Of a stretch of DNA of 50,323 nt, positions 40,758 through 48,964 are shown one piece after another. The stretch spans positions 1 to 50,323 of the forward strand of contig JAHJKD010000025.1 of NCBI GenBank assembly GCA_018822435.1, read 5' to 3'. Below the pieces are notes generated by a model. The model did no database searches, was not told where the DNA came from, and worked only from the letters and a program-made list of their open reading frames with translations. The stretch's first letter is position 1, and each line of letters begins with the position of its first letter. The stretch comes from Patescibacteria group bacterium (lineage in GTDB: Bacteria; Patescibacteriota; Patescibacteriia; UBA9570; JAHJKD01). The translations under genes were made by a program, and so were the position numbers.

Positions 40758-42059
40758 ATGAAGAAAAAAATTGCGATTTTACAATTTCCAGGCATTAACC
40801 GCGAATACGAAGCCAAGCGCTATATTGAATACGCCGGACTAGAAGGCGAGATATTCCGATGGAACCGGCCTTCAGAAGAGCTGCTTGATTTTGACGGTTA
40901 TGTAATTCCGGGCGGTTTTTCTTATGAAGACAGGTCCAGGGCAGGCGTAATTGCCTCGCTTGATCCGTTAATGAACACGATCCGGGAAGAGGCCGCCAAA
41001 GGCAAGCCAGTTTTAGGCATTTGTAATGGTTGCCAAATTTTGATGGAAACCGGTTTAGTGCCCGGCCTGCCCAATAATGAATTGGCCGGAGCCATGGCGG
41101 AAAATGTGCGCGTTAAAGAAGGTCAAATTTATGGAACGGGTTTTTATAACGATTGGATTTTTATAAAGAACGTGGCTAAACAGGGAAGAACGATTTTCAA
41201 TACGGCCATGGAAGAAGGCGAATATTTTCGCGTGCCTGTAGCTAACGGTGAAGGCAAGTTCATGATTGATAAAGACGTGCTCAAACAAATGTATGACAAT
41301 GATCAGGTCATTTTGAAATATTCTGATGCCGAAGGAAAAGATAAAGACGAATTTCCATATAATCCCTCTGGTGCAGAAGACGGCATTGCTGGTATCTGCA
41401 ATCCTGAAGGAAATGTGATGGCTTTGATGCCGCATCCGGAAAATTCTCCGGAAGGCATGGGCATATTCAATTCTCTGGCCGTTTATTTGGAAAAAGGAAC
41501 TTCTTTTTCTGAAGGCCTTGATAAAAAAGGATATAAATTGGAATCTAAAATCAAGAAATCAGAGATGAAAGAATATAAACTGCCAAAGAATTGTACAGAA
41601 TTAATTGTTGATTTGATTATTACTGATAATGAAGCCAGGACCGTGGCAACAGCTTTAAAAAATATCGGATTTGATAACGTGGATGTGGAAAGAAAGACCC
41701 ATTGGGAGCTTTGTTATGGCAGCGAAATGAAAGATGTGAATGATTTAAGAGAAAGAATAGTAAAGTCGGATGAATTGTTGAATACGAACAAAGAATTTGT
41801 CATGGATGAACTGCCTCGCGATGATAAAGTTTACACTATTAAAGTGGCTTATAAAGATGACTACGTGGGTCGTAGTAAAACCAGCACTTTAAAAAACAGA
41901 TTGGGGTTTAATGAAATTGCGGATGTGAAGAAATCTATAATCTGGCAGATCAAGATCGATGAAGATGACGTTAATAAAAGAGAAGAGATTTTGAAAAAAG
42001 TTATGGCCACAAATATTTTCTATAATCCATTTTCACAAGAGTGTAAAATTTATCCATAA
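40758..42059 (+). CDS. purQ: PurQ glutaminase fused to two PurS-like domains
   Basis: 433 residues. Residues 1-250 are PurQ, which feeds ammonia from glutamine to PurL. It has PGGFSYEDRSRAG, nucleophile C89 in GICNGCQIL, and H226/E228 in MPHPENSPEG. Residues about 278-352 and 355-433 each look like PurS, the small bridging subunit (strand, long helix with A-LKNIGF or LKNRLGF, strand with VDVERKTHWEL or VKKSIIWQI, helix, LLxTN or MATNIFYNP). PurS is normally a separate protein of about 80 residues acting as a dimer. Here a tandem pair seems fused behind PurQ. The PurQ part is clear and the PurS assignment is by pattern. Confidence 0.88.
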   Translation: MKKKIAILQFPGINREYEAKRYIEYAGLEGEIFRWNRPSEELLDFDGYVIPGGFSYEDRSRAGVIASLDPLMNTIREEAAKGKPVLGICNGCQILMETGLVPGLPNNELAGAMAENVRVKEGQIYGTGFYNDWIFIKNVAKQGRTIFNTAMEEGEYFRVPVANGEGKFMIDKDVLKQMYDNDQVILKYSDAEGKDKDEFPYNPSGAEDGIAGICNPEGNVMALMPHPENSPEGMGIFNSLAVYLEKGTSFSEGLDKKGYKLESKIKKSEMKEYKLPKNCTELIVDLIITDNEARTVATALKNIGFDNVDVERKTHWELCYGSEMKDVNDLRERIVKSDELLNTNKEFVMDELPRDDKVYTIKVAYKDDYVGRSKTSTLKNRLGFNEIADVKKSIIWQIKIDEDDVNKREEILKKVMATNIFYNPFSQECKIYP

Positions 42060-42154
42060 TTACGCGCGCCCTCGTCAGGAGACTCGGGCTATTGGATATT
42101 TCCAGGCGTATTTTACTGCCAATAGGGCGAGTCTCCTGACGAGTCCGCGCGTAA
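42060..42154. repeat. Long imperfect inverted repeat
   Basis: Arms of 36 nt (42060-42095 and 42119-42154) are complementary except for two 2-nt blocks, around a 23-nt loop. The arm core CTCGTCAGGA-GACTCG recurs as a single arm at 17590-17620. It starts at the stop codon of the PurQ/S gene. It could form a very stable RNA stem that separates the two purine units. A short palindrome GTTATTAATAAC follows at 42155-42166, before purC. Confidence 0.75.
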
Positions 42155-42173
42155 GTTATTAATAACTATTATC

Positions 42174-43145
42174 ATGAATGAAGTTGAATACAAAAAAATC
42201 ATCAAAGAAAACCTAAGCAATTGTCTGACAGCCACAAATCTGGAAGGCTTAGGTAAAAAATTAGAAGGAAAAGTCAGAGACGTCTATGATGCCGGCGATA
42301 AGATGTATTTCATTACCACGGACAGGCAATCCGCTTTTGACAGAGTTTTAGCGGAAATTCCCTTTAAGGGGCAGGTTTTAAACCAGGTATCGGCTTTTTG
42401 GTTTGAGACCACTAAAGATATTATTCCTAATCATGTTATTTCTATTCCTGATCCCAATGTAACAGAAGGCAAAAAAACAAAAGTCTTTCCGGTGGAAGTT
42501 GTGGTCAGAGGATATCTGACCGGCTCTTCAGAAACTTCGGCCTGGACTTTATATGAAAAAGGCGAAAGAAATTTAGGCGGCAATATGGTGCCAGATGGCA
42601 TGAAGAAAAATCAAAAATTTGATCGGCCGATTATTACGCCAACGACTAAGGATGAACATGATGAACCAGTTGATCTGGAGGATGTGCCAAAAAAATGCGG
42701 CGTGCCCGAAGAAAAATGGGAGTATATTAAAGAAAAAGCCATGGCCGTATTTTTACGGGGCATGGAAGTGGCTAAAAAAAATGGCATGATTCTGGTGGAT
42801 ACAAAATTTGAGTTCGGCGAGGATGCCGATGGCAATATAATACTGATTGATGAGATATTAACACCTGACTCATCAAGGTATTGGCTGGCAGACACTTATG
42901 AGGCCAAGATTGCCAATGGCGAAGAGCCGGACAATATTGATAAGGAGTTCTTAAGATTATGGTTCAAGGAAAACAGCGATCCATATAAAGATGAAGTACT
43001 CCCGGCTGCTCCAGAAGAGCTGGTAATAGAATTATCATATAGATATATTACTTTATATGAAAAGATTACTGGCCAGAATTTTGAGTTTCCAGAAACAGGG
43101 AAGCCTATCGAAGAGAGAATGAAAGAAAATTTAAATTTAAAATAA
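42174..43145 (+). CDS. purC: Phosphoribosylaminoimidazole-succinocarboxamide synthase
   Basis: 323 residues, SAICAR synthetase, which joins CAIR and aspartate using ATP. GKVRDVYDAGDKMYFITTDRQSAFDRVLAEIPFKGQVLNQVSAFWFE, VVVRGYLTGSSETSAW and LIDEILTPDSSRYW are diagnostic. It is longer than the E. coli type (about 237) and similar to the longer eukaryote-like bacterial type. It is followed after 4 nt by purE, whose product is its substrate. Confidence 0.95.
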   Translation: MNEVEYKKIIKENLSNCLTATNLEGLGKKLEGKVRDVYDAGDKMYFITTDRQSAFDRVLAEIPFKGQVLNQVSAFWFETTKDIIPNHVISIPDPNVTEGKKTKVFPVEVVVRGYLTGSSETSAWTLYEKGERNLGGNMVPDGMKKNQKFDRPIITPTTKDEHDEPVDLEDVPKKCGVPEEKWEYIKEKAMAVFLRGMEVAKKNGMILVDTKFEFGEDADGNIILIDEILTPDSSRYWLADTYEAKIANGEEPDNIDKEFLRLWFKENSDPYKDEVLPAAPEELVIELSYRYITLYEKITGQNFEFPETGKPIEERMKENLNLK

Positions 43146-43149
43146 TAAT

Positions 43150-43548
43150 ATGAAAAAAGCAGTTATAATCATGGGTTCAGAGTCTGACAAAGATTTTGTC
43201 AGACAAATCACAGACGAGTTATCAAACTTGGAAATAGAGTTTGAGGAGAAAGTCGCATCAGCGCACAAACAACCTAAAGAAGTCCTGGAAATTTTGGAAA
43301 CCAATGAAAAAGGCAATGACAAGATCGTCTATATCACCGTGGCCGGCCGCAGCAATGCCTTGTCTGGATTTTGCTCGGCAAACACAAAGTTTCCCGTAAT
43401 TGCCTGCCCGCCTTTTAAGGACAAAGACGATTATTTAGTGAATATCCATTCAACTTTACAGATGCCTTCTAATACACCGGCTTTGACGGTAATCTATCCT
43501 AAAAATGCGGCTTTAGCAGCCAAGCGTATTCTGGATTTAAGTGATTAG
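43150..43548 (+). CDS. purE: Class II-like PurE (AIR carboxylase)
   Basis: 132 residues. MGSESDKDF binds phosphate. SAHK (37-40) stands where class I enzymes have SAHRTP. YITVAGRSNALSGF, FPVIACPPFKD, and PKNAALAAKRILDL follow. These variants agree with class II PurE, which carboxylates AIR directly with CO2 and needs no PurK. That fits the lack of purK beside it. The usual C-terminal extension of about 30 residues is missing, but the frame ends cleanly with TAG. Confidence 0.88.
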   Translation: MKKAVIIMGSESDKDFVRQITDELSNLEIEFEEKVASAHKQPKEVLEILETNEKGNDKIVYITVAGRSNALSGFCSANTKFPVIACPPFKDKDDYLVNIHSTLQMPSNTPALTVIYPKNAALAAKRILDLSD

Positions 43549-43551
43549 GAT

Positions 43552-43678
43552 CACGAAGATACGAAAAGGCGAATTTCACGAAGATAAGTCGTCATACTGA
43601 TATTGATAGTTATTAAATAGTATTTATAATATTTTGGTTAGATAGGGTCATTACCTTCGAGCTTTTCGATTCTTCGTG
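43552..43678. repeat. Inverted CACGAAGA repeat
   Basis: CACGAAGATACGAAAAG (43552-43568) is mirrored by CTTTTCGATTCTTCGTG (43662-43678), with a further CACGAAGATA word at 43577. This fills most of the 252-bp gap after purE and looks like a dispersed repeat of the CACGAAGA kind. Confidence 0.55.
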
Positions 43679-43715
43679 CTTTCGTGTTCCAAATATCCAA
43701 TCTTTACAAATAAGG

Positions 43716-43750
43716 GAGCCGTGGTAGGGTAAAATCACGGTTCTTTATTT
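43716..43750 (+). terminator. Probable terminator of purC-purE
   Basis: GAGCCGTG pairs with CACGGTTC (one G-U) around a 12-nt loop, and TTTATTTTT follows. Confidence 0.6.
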
Positions 43751-43800
43751 TTAGGTTTTAACTTGTTAGATCCTTGCAAATGGGAAAGGAGGAATGAGCC

Positions 43801-44409
43801 ATGGACGACCACGTCCAGACCATGCTCCAGGAGGCCCTGAAGAAATATCAGGACCTTCAGAAAAGTCTGCGCGCGGCCCGGTTCGTGAAGCTGGCGGAAG
43901 ACGCGAACTTGGGCATCAGGTGGTTAAAGGGTGAAATTGAGCAGGGCAAAGTCAGGCCGCCGGACATGCCGCACTTGCTATTGAACATCCGTATCCGCTG
44001 GCAGGCGATCGGGAACGGAATTCATGACCAGAAAGGGGAAAAACTCGACAAGAAACTGAAGAAAAACCTCAACTGGATGCATCAGCAGATCGCGGGCATA
44101 ACTGCCCTTGCCTGGCTGGTCATTCTGGAGCCGCCCGGCCGGAAACAGAGAAAGACCATCTTGCCCGTGTCCAGCAATGCCAGGCCCAAGTATCGGATCG
44201 GGGGCCGGACCGTCTCGGTCAATTACAGCGGCATGGAAGGCAAGAACGGAGCCGCATCCATATCCTATCGTCTTCAGAAAAATCGGTGGAATCACTATGA
44301 CGTTGAGATTGACGGAGCCGAGCAGGAGATCAACCACATGCGCGCCCGCGTGTTCAGCCGGAAGGAGGAGGCCATTGCCTGGTACAATGAGCAAACAAGA
44401 AAAACCTGA
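43801..44409 (+). CDS. GC-rich hypothetical protein
   Basis: 202 residues, not recognised. The N-terminal 110 residues are helical and basic. The C-terminal part (about 125-200) is beta-rich (YRIGGRTVSVNYSGMEGKNGAASISYRL, then YDVEIDGAEQEI), ending in a helix with ARVFSRKEEAIAWYNEQ. It is markedly GC-rich and uses GC-ending codons, and has a consensus AAGGAGG 8 nt before ATG, unlike its neighbours. With the KH gene at 13093 it forms a small class of foreign-looking genes. It sits alone between purE and purB. Confidence 0.7.
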   Translation: MDDHVQTMLQEALKKYQDLQKSLRAARFVKLAEDANLGIRWLKGEIEQGKVRPPDMPHLLLNIRIRWQAIGNGIHDQKGEKLDKKLKKNLNWMHQQIAGITALAWLVILEPPGRKQRKTILPVSSNARPKYRIGGRTVSVNYSGMEGKNGAASISYRLQKNRWNHYDVEIDGAEQEINHMRARVFSRKEEAIAWYNEQTRKT

Positions 44410-44426
44410 AATCGAGGAGAGAGGAA

Positions 44427-44458
44427 GGAGAAGCAACGCTATAACAGCCTGCTTCTCC
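44427..44458 (+). terminator. Hairpin after the GC-rich gene
   Basis: GGAGAAGCA and TGCTTCTCC form a perfect 9-bp stem with a 14-nt loop, 17 nt after the stop codon. There is no T-run, so it may act as a 3' end stabiliser or a weak terminator. Confidence 0.4.
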
Positions 44459-44499
44459 ATCCAACTATTATCTTAAAGACTTGAGATAATTGAGGATTC

Positions 44500-44580
44500 A
44501 AAACTGTCCTACCCCAGGAGATAAATATCCTACCCCTTAAGGGGTGGGATATTTATCTCCTTCAAAGAGACAGGTCAGTT
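44500..44580. repeat. Very long hairpin upstream of purB
   Basis: A fully paired 20-bp stem (44517-44536 with 44541-44560, one G-U) is closed by loop TTAA. An outer stem of about 9 bp (AACTG-CCT with AGG-CAGTT around one mismatch) extends it. The word TCCTACCCC appears twice on the left side. It lies just ahead of the purB promoter and is outside its transcript. It could be a terminator, an operator or a remnant of a small mobile palindrome. Confidence 0.6.
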
Positions 44581-44587
44581 ATTTTTA

Positions 44588-44616
44588 TTTACACAAATTA
44601 AAAAAATTGGTATAAT
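44588..44616 (+). promoter_or_regulatory. purB-purF promoter
   Basis: TTTACA (44588-44593), a 17-bp spacer and TATAAT (44611-44616) with a TGG extension, 33 nt before purB. Confidence 0.8.
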
Positions 44617-44649
44617 TTTAGTGCCTAACAAATAAATATTGGCAATAAA

Positions 44650-46029
44650 ATGAACAAAGATTCCGAATTTCTGGCCATTTCGCCGATAGACGGAAGATAC
44701 AGGGAGCAAGTAGAAAAGCTCTCTGATTATTTTTCGGAAATGGCCCTTTTTAAATACCGCGTCAAGATAGAGATCCTCTATCTTCTGGCGTTGGCAAGTG
44801 AACCCAAGTTAAAAGAGTTTAACCGCCTATCTCCGGCGGAAAAAAGTTTTCTGGAGAATATTTATAAAAGATTTTCTTTAAATGATCTGGCGAGCATTAA
44901 AAAGATAGAAGAAAAGACCCATCATGATGTAAAAGCAGTCGAGTATTTTATTAAAGGCAAGATTGCCCGATCGAATTATAAAAAATTGAAAGACGGAGCG
45001 GAATTTGTTCATTTTGCCCTCACGAGTGAAGATGTAAATAATCTGGCCTATTCTTTGATGATGAAAGAGGCTATTGATAATCAATATAAAAAAGAGCTGG
45101 AGGGACTGATCAAATATTTAATGGTTTTTGTCAGAAAATATAAAGATTCGCCCATGCTGGCTTTGACGCATGGCCAGCCAGCCACGCCAACTACTTTTGG
45201 AAAAGAGTTTGCCGTTTATGTTTCCCGACTGCGAAGACAGCAAAAGCAACTGCAGGAACATAAATTGCAGGGCAAGCTAAGCGGAGCCGTGGGTAACTGG
45301 GCAGCCCATAAAGTCGCTTATCCGAATATCAACTGGATCGAATTTTCCAAGAAATTTATTTCCAGCTTGGGATTAGAACCGAATTTACTGACTATCCAAA
45401 TTGAGCCGCATGACAGCGCGGCCGAGCTTTTTGATATGTTAAAGAGAATCAATAATATCATTATTGATCTGGACCAAGACATGTGGTCATATACTTCTCG
45501 GGGTCTTTTTGTCCAGGAATTAAAAGCAGGTGAAGTCGGGTCAAGCACTATGCCGCATAAAATGAACCCGATATTTTTTGAAAATAGCGAAGGCAATCTT
45601 CAGCTGGCTAATGCCATGTTGGTTTTCTTAGGAGACAAACTAACTAAGTCTCGGATGCAGCGTGACCTATCTGATTCTACTGTGCTGAGAAATCAGGGAG
45701 TGGCTATGGCGCATTGTTTGCTGGCAATTAAAAGTACGATGAAGGGCTTGAAAAGAATTAGTATCAACAATATTAAAGCTCTCGAGGAATTAGAAGAAAA
45801 TCCGGAAGTTTTAGCTGAAGCCATACAGATCTTGCTTCGAAAAGCGGGCGTGGCCAAGCCTTACGAAAAGATCAAACAACTGACCCGGGGCAAGGAAATT
45901 TCTATCAACTCGATTCATAAATTCATTGACACTCTGGACATTTCTAATAAAGACAAAGCCGCTTTAAAGAAATTAAGGCCGGAAAACTATACCGGGCTTT
46001 CATCTAAGCTTACTAATTTAGTTAAATAA
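44650..46029 (+). CDS. purB: Adenylosuccinate lyase
   Basis: 459 residues. It splits SAICAR to AICAR and adenylosuccinate to AMP, releasing fumarate. ISPIDGRY, KTHHDVKAVEYF, HFALTSEDVNNLAY, THGQPATPTTFGKE, the signature loop GSSTMPHKMNPIFFENSEGN with the catalytic Ser, and RDLSDSTVLRN are intact. These features resemble the E. coli-type PurB. It is the first gene of a two-gene unit with purF. Confidence 0.96.
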   Translation: MNKDSEFLAISPIDGRYREQVEKLSDYFSEMALFKYRVKIEILYLLALASEPKLKEFNRLSPAEKSFLENIYKRFSLNDLASIKKIEEKTHHDVKAVEYFIKGKIARSNYKKLKDGAEFVHFALTSEDVNNLAYSLMMKEAIDNQYKKELEGLIKYLMVFVRKYKDSPMLALTHGQPATPTTFGKEFAVYVSRLRRQQKQLQEHKLQGKLSGAVGNWAAHKVAYPNINWIEFSKKFISSLGLEPNLLTIQIEPHDSAAELFDMLKRINNIIIDLDQDMWSYTSRGLFVQELKAGEVGSSTMPHKMNPIFFENSEGNLQLANAMLVFLGDKLTKSRMQRDLSDSTVLRNQGVAMAHCLLAIKSTMKGLKRISINNIKALEELEENPEVLAEAIQILLRKAGVAKPYEKIKQLTRGKEISINSIHKFIDTLDISNKDKAALKKLRPENYTGLSSKLTNLVK

Positions 46030-46038
46030 AAAAACAAT

Positions 46039-47508
46039 ATGTGTGGAATTTTCGGAATTTATTCCAAAGACGACAATTATCATGTCAGCCAGGACGTTTA
46101 TGACGGATTAATAACCCTGCAGCATCGCGGCCATGACGCTTGCGGCATCTGCACTTTTGATAAGCGTTTTCACCTGAAAAAAGGCAAAGGGTTCGTGCGC
46201 GATGTTTTTGACAACCGCAATATGCGCCGCCTGAAAGGGCCGGTCGGCATCGGCCACATCCGCTATGCCACAGTCGGCTCGAACGGCGTGGAAGATGCCC
46301 AGCCATTTATCACCCATGCCCCATACGGCATTGCTATGGCCCATAACGGCAACCTGACGAATTATACGGCCCTAAAAAAGGAGTTACGCAAAAAAGACCT
46401 GAGGGAGATCGATTCCGGCTGTGACGTAGAAGTGATTTTAGCAGTATTTGCCGAAGAACTTTTGAAGCATAAAAATACCGGCTCTATCCAGTCACAGGTT
46501 TTTAAAGCCGTGCAAGGCGTTTTTAAAAGATGCAAGGGCGCCTATTCCGTAGTCGGCTTCATTGCCGGCAAGGGCATGTTCGGATTCCGGGATCCTTACG
46601 GCATCAGGCCGATGGTATTCGGGTCCCGCGGCAAAGGCGTGAAAAAAGATTATGTTTTCGCCTCAGAATCAATCATGTTCAATATGATGGACATTGATTA
46701 CATTGAAGACGTACCGCCTGGCTCATGCATATTTATTGATGAAAAAAGAAAGGTCCATACAAAGCAGGTAGCTCCCGGCAGGCATCATCCTTGTATTTTT
46801 GAATATATTTATTTTGCCCGGCCGGATTCGATTGAAAATAATATCTCGGTTTACAAGGCCAGGCTGCGGATGGGCGAGATGCTGGCCAGAAGGATCAAGT
46901 CTATGGATGAAGATCTCAAGATCGATGTGGTGATTCCGGCGCCCTCAACTTCAAATACGGCGGCTTTAGCCTGCGCCCATGATTTAGAAGTGAAATACAG
47001 AGAAGGGTTAGTTAAAAATCATTTTGTGGGCCGAACATTTATTATGCCAGGCCAAGGCAAGCGGGAAAAAAATGTGAAATACAAATTAAATCCTCAGCCT
47101 TTAGAAATAAAAAGAAAGAATATTTTATTAATAGATGATTCGATTGTCCGAGGCACAACTTCCAAACAGATCATTGCTATGTTAAGAAAGGCCGGAGCTA
47201 AAAAGGTCTATTTTGCAATTGCGTCACCGCCAGTGATCGCCCCATGCCCCTATGGCATTGATATGCCAACTTTCAATGAATTAATTGCCAGCAAAAAAAG
47301 CATTAAACAGATTGAAAAACATATTGGGGCAGATTTATTGATATATCAGACCCTTGATGATTTGGAAGAAGCTGTTTGGGTAAAAAAAGCAAAGTTTAAA
47401 AAATTCTGTACCGGCTGCCTCTCTCGCAAATATCCCACTCCGGAAGTCAATCTTTCAACCCTGAAAAGAATTGAAAAAGAGAGGATAGAGGAGAAGAAGA
47501 TTTGTTAA
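46039..47508 (+). CDS. purF: Amidophosphoribosyltransferase with Fe-S ligands
   Basis: 489 residues. It commits PRPP to purines using glutamine. C2 is the N-terminal nucleophile (MCGIFG, no propeptide). GHIRYATVG and HNGNLTN are in the glutaminase. ILLIDDSIVRGTTS is the PRPP loop. Four Cys (C252 in HPCIFEY, C403 in APCPYG, C457 and C460 in FCTGC) sit where the Bacillus enzyme binds a [4Fe-4S] cluster, so this is the Fe-S type. There is a 9-nt gap from purB. A palindromic repeat follows. Confidence 0.95.
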   Translation: MCGIFGIYSKDDNYHVSQDVYDGLITLQHRGHDACGICTFDKRFHLKKGKGFVRDVFDNRNMRRLKGPVGIGHIRYATVGSNGVEDAQPFITHAPYGIAMAHNGNLTNYTALKKELRKKDLREIDSGCDVEVILAVFAEELLKHKNTGSIQSQVFKAVQGVFKRCKGAYSVVGFIAGKGMFGFRDPYGIRPMVFGSRGKGVKKDYVFASESIMFNMMDIDYIEDVPPGSCIFIDEKRKVHTKQVAPGRHHPCIFEYIYFARPDSIENNISVYKARLRMGEMLARRIKSMDEDLKIDVVIPAPSTSNTAALACAHDLEVKYREGLVKNHFVGRTFIMPGQGKREKNVKYKLNPQPLEIKRKNILLIDDSIVRGTTSKQIIAMLRKAGAKKVYFAIASPPVIAPCPYGIDMPTFNELIASKKSIKQIEKHIGADLLIYQTLDDLEEAVWVKKAKFKKFCTGCLSRKYPTPEVNLSTLKRIEKERIEEKKIC

Positions 47509-47517
47509 TCCACAAAA

Positions 47518-47642
47518 TCCTTCGATACACCCGATGTATTTGCTTCGCAAATACCCGGGCACTCAGGATTTTGTTCATAATATAATAAATTTGAAGAGCC
47601 CTGAGTGATTTCGAGCGGAGCGAGAAATTGTACCGAAGGGCG
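47518..47642. repeat. Nested palindromic intergenic repeat (copy 2)
   Basis: The ends TCCTTCGATACA and GAGAAATTGTACCGAAGGGC, and the inner CACTCAGGA and CCCTGAGTGATTTCGAGC, match copy 1 at 21181-21306. The central hairpin differs (GTATTTGCTTCGCAAATAC instead of a GC-rich one). It separates purF from purD. Confidence 0.7.
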
Positions 47643-47653
47643 GATAAAAAATC

Positions 47654-48964
47654 ATGAAAATTTTATTAATTGGAAACGGCGCGCGTGAACATGCGATTGC
47701 CGCGGCTTTGAAACGAAATAAGGAATGCCAGTTATATTGTTTTGCCTCGGCCAATAATCCGGGTATTATAGAATTAGCCGAAGATATTAAAATAGGAGAC
47801 CCGAATAGCGTCGAAGAAGTAGTTGATTATGCCAAACAGATAGAACCGGAAATGGCCTGGATAGGCCCTGAAGCGCCCTTAGAGAAGGGTTTAGCTGATT
47901 ATCTGGCAGTTATTGACATACCTTCAGTCGGCCCGAAAAAAGAGTTGGCTCAAATTGAGACGTCAAAAGGTTTTGCCCGGGATTTGCTCGTGGAATATGA
48001 TATTCCGGCTTATCCTAAGTATCAAAATTTTGACTCGATAGATGGAATTGAAGGTTTTATTGAAGAATTGGACATGAATATTGTTTTAAAGCCAGACGGA
48101 CTGACTGGCGGTAAAGGTGTGAAAGTGGTAGGGGATCATTTTAAGACTAAGCAAGAAGCCCTGGATTATTGCAAAGAAGTAGTAGAAGGCCAGGGCAAGA
48201 TAGTAATCGAGGAAAAATTAGTGGGCCAGGAATTCTCTTTAATGAGTTTTTGTGATGGTGACCATATCCAGCATATGCCAGCGGTGCAGGACAATAAAAG
48301 AGCTTATGAAAATGACGAAGGCCCGAATACAGGCGGCATGGGGTCTTATTCTATGCCTGACCATTCTATGCCATTTTTGGATCAGGATGATATTGAAACA
48401 GCCCAGGAAATTAATTTCAAAGTCATGCGGGCTTTGCATGCCAAATACGGCCAACCCTATAAAGGTATTTTGTATGGCGGATTTATTGCCGTGGCTGATG
48501 GAGTAAAATTGATTGAGTATAATGCCCGGCTGGGCGATCCGGAAGCTATGAATATTTGCACACTGCTGGAATCAGACTTAGTGGAAATAAGCCGCGGTAT
48601 AATCAATGGTGATCTGGACCAAAAAGAAGTGAAGTTTGCGAACAAAGCATCGGTTTGTAAGTATGCGGTGCCTGAAGGCTATCCGGACGAACCGGTTAAA
48701 AATATGCCAATTGACGTATCAGCAATCGATCAGAAAAAAGTGACGCTATATTATGCCTCGGTCGATCAGACAGAAGAAGGGTTAATGCTGAAAGGCTCGC
48801 GCGCTGTAGGCGTGGTGGCTTTAGATGATGATCTTTACACAGCCGAAAAAACAGTGGAAGAACAAATATTAAAAATAAGAGGCCCGGTCTTTCATAGAGC
48901 TGACATCGGGCGAAAGGATCTGACAGAAAAGAGAATTAAAATGCAAGAGGACGTACGATCATGA
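47654..48964 (+). CDS. purD: Phosphoribosylamine-glycine ligase
   Basis: 436 residues, GAR synthetase, second step of the pathway, with ATP-grasp fold. MKILLIGNGAREHAIA, GPEAPLEKGLADYL, the ATP loop KPDGLTGGKGVKV, DNKRAYENDEGPNTGGMGSYS and LIEYNARLGDPEAM are diagnostic. The stop overlaps the purN start by 4 nt (ATGA), so the two proteins of consecutive steps are translationally coupled. Confidence 0.95.
   Translation: MKILLIGNGAREHAIAAALKRNKECQLYCFASANNPGIIELAEDIKIGDPNSVEEVVDYAKQIEPEMAWIGPEAPLEKGLADYLAVIDIPSVGPKKELAQIETSKGFARDLLVEYDIPAYPKYQNFDSIDGIEGFIEELDMNIVLKPDGLTGGKGVKVVGDHFKTKQEALDYCKEVVEGQGKIVIEEKLVGQEFSLMSFCDGDHIQHMPAVQDNKRAYENDEGPNTGGMGSYSMPDHSMPFLDQDDIETAQEINFKVMRALHAKYGQPYKGILYGGFIAVADGVKLIEYNARLGDPEAMNICTLLESDLVEISRGIINGDLDQKEVKFANKASVCKYAVPEGYPDEPVKNMPIDVSAIDQKKVTLYYASVDQTEEGLMLKGSRAVGVVALDDDLYTAEKTVEEQILKIRGPVFHRADIGRKDLTEKRIKMQEDVRS

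Noticed and set aside
43150-43548. purE thought to be truncated by a frameshift
   Set aside because: All catalytic motifs are in one frame and the DNA after the stop is a repeat with no matching protein in other frames. It is just a short form.
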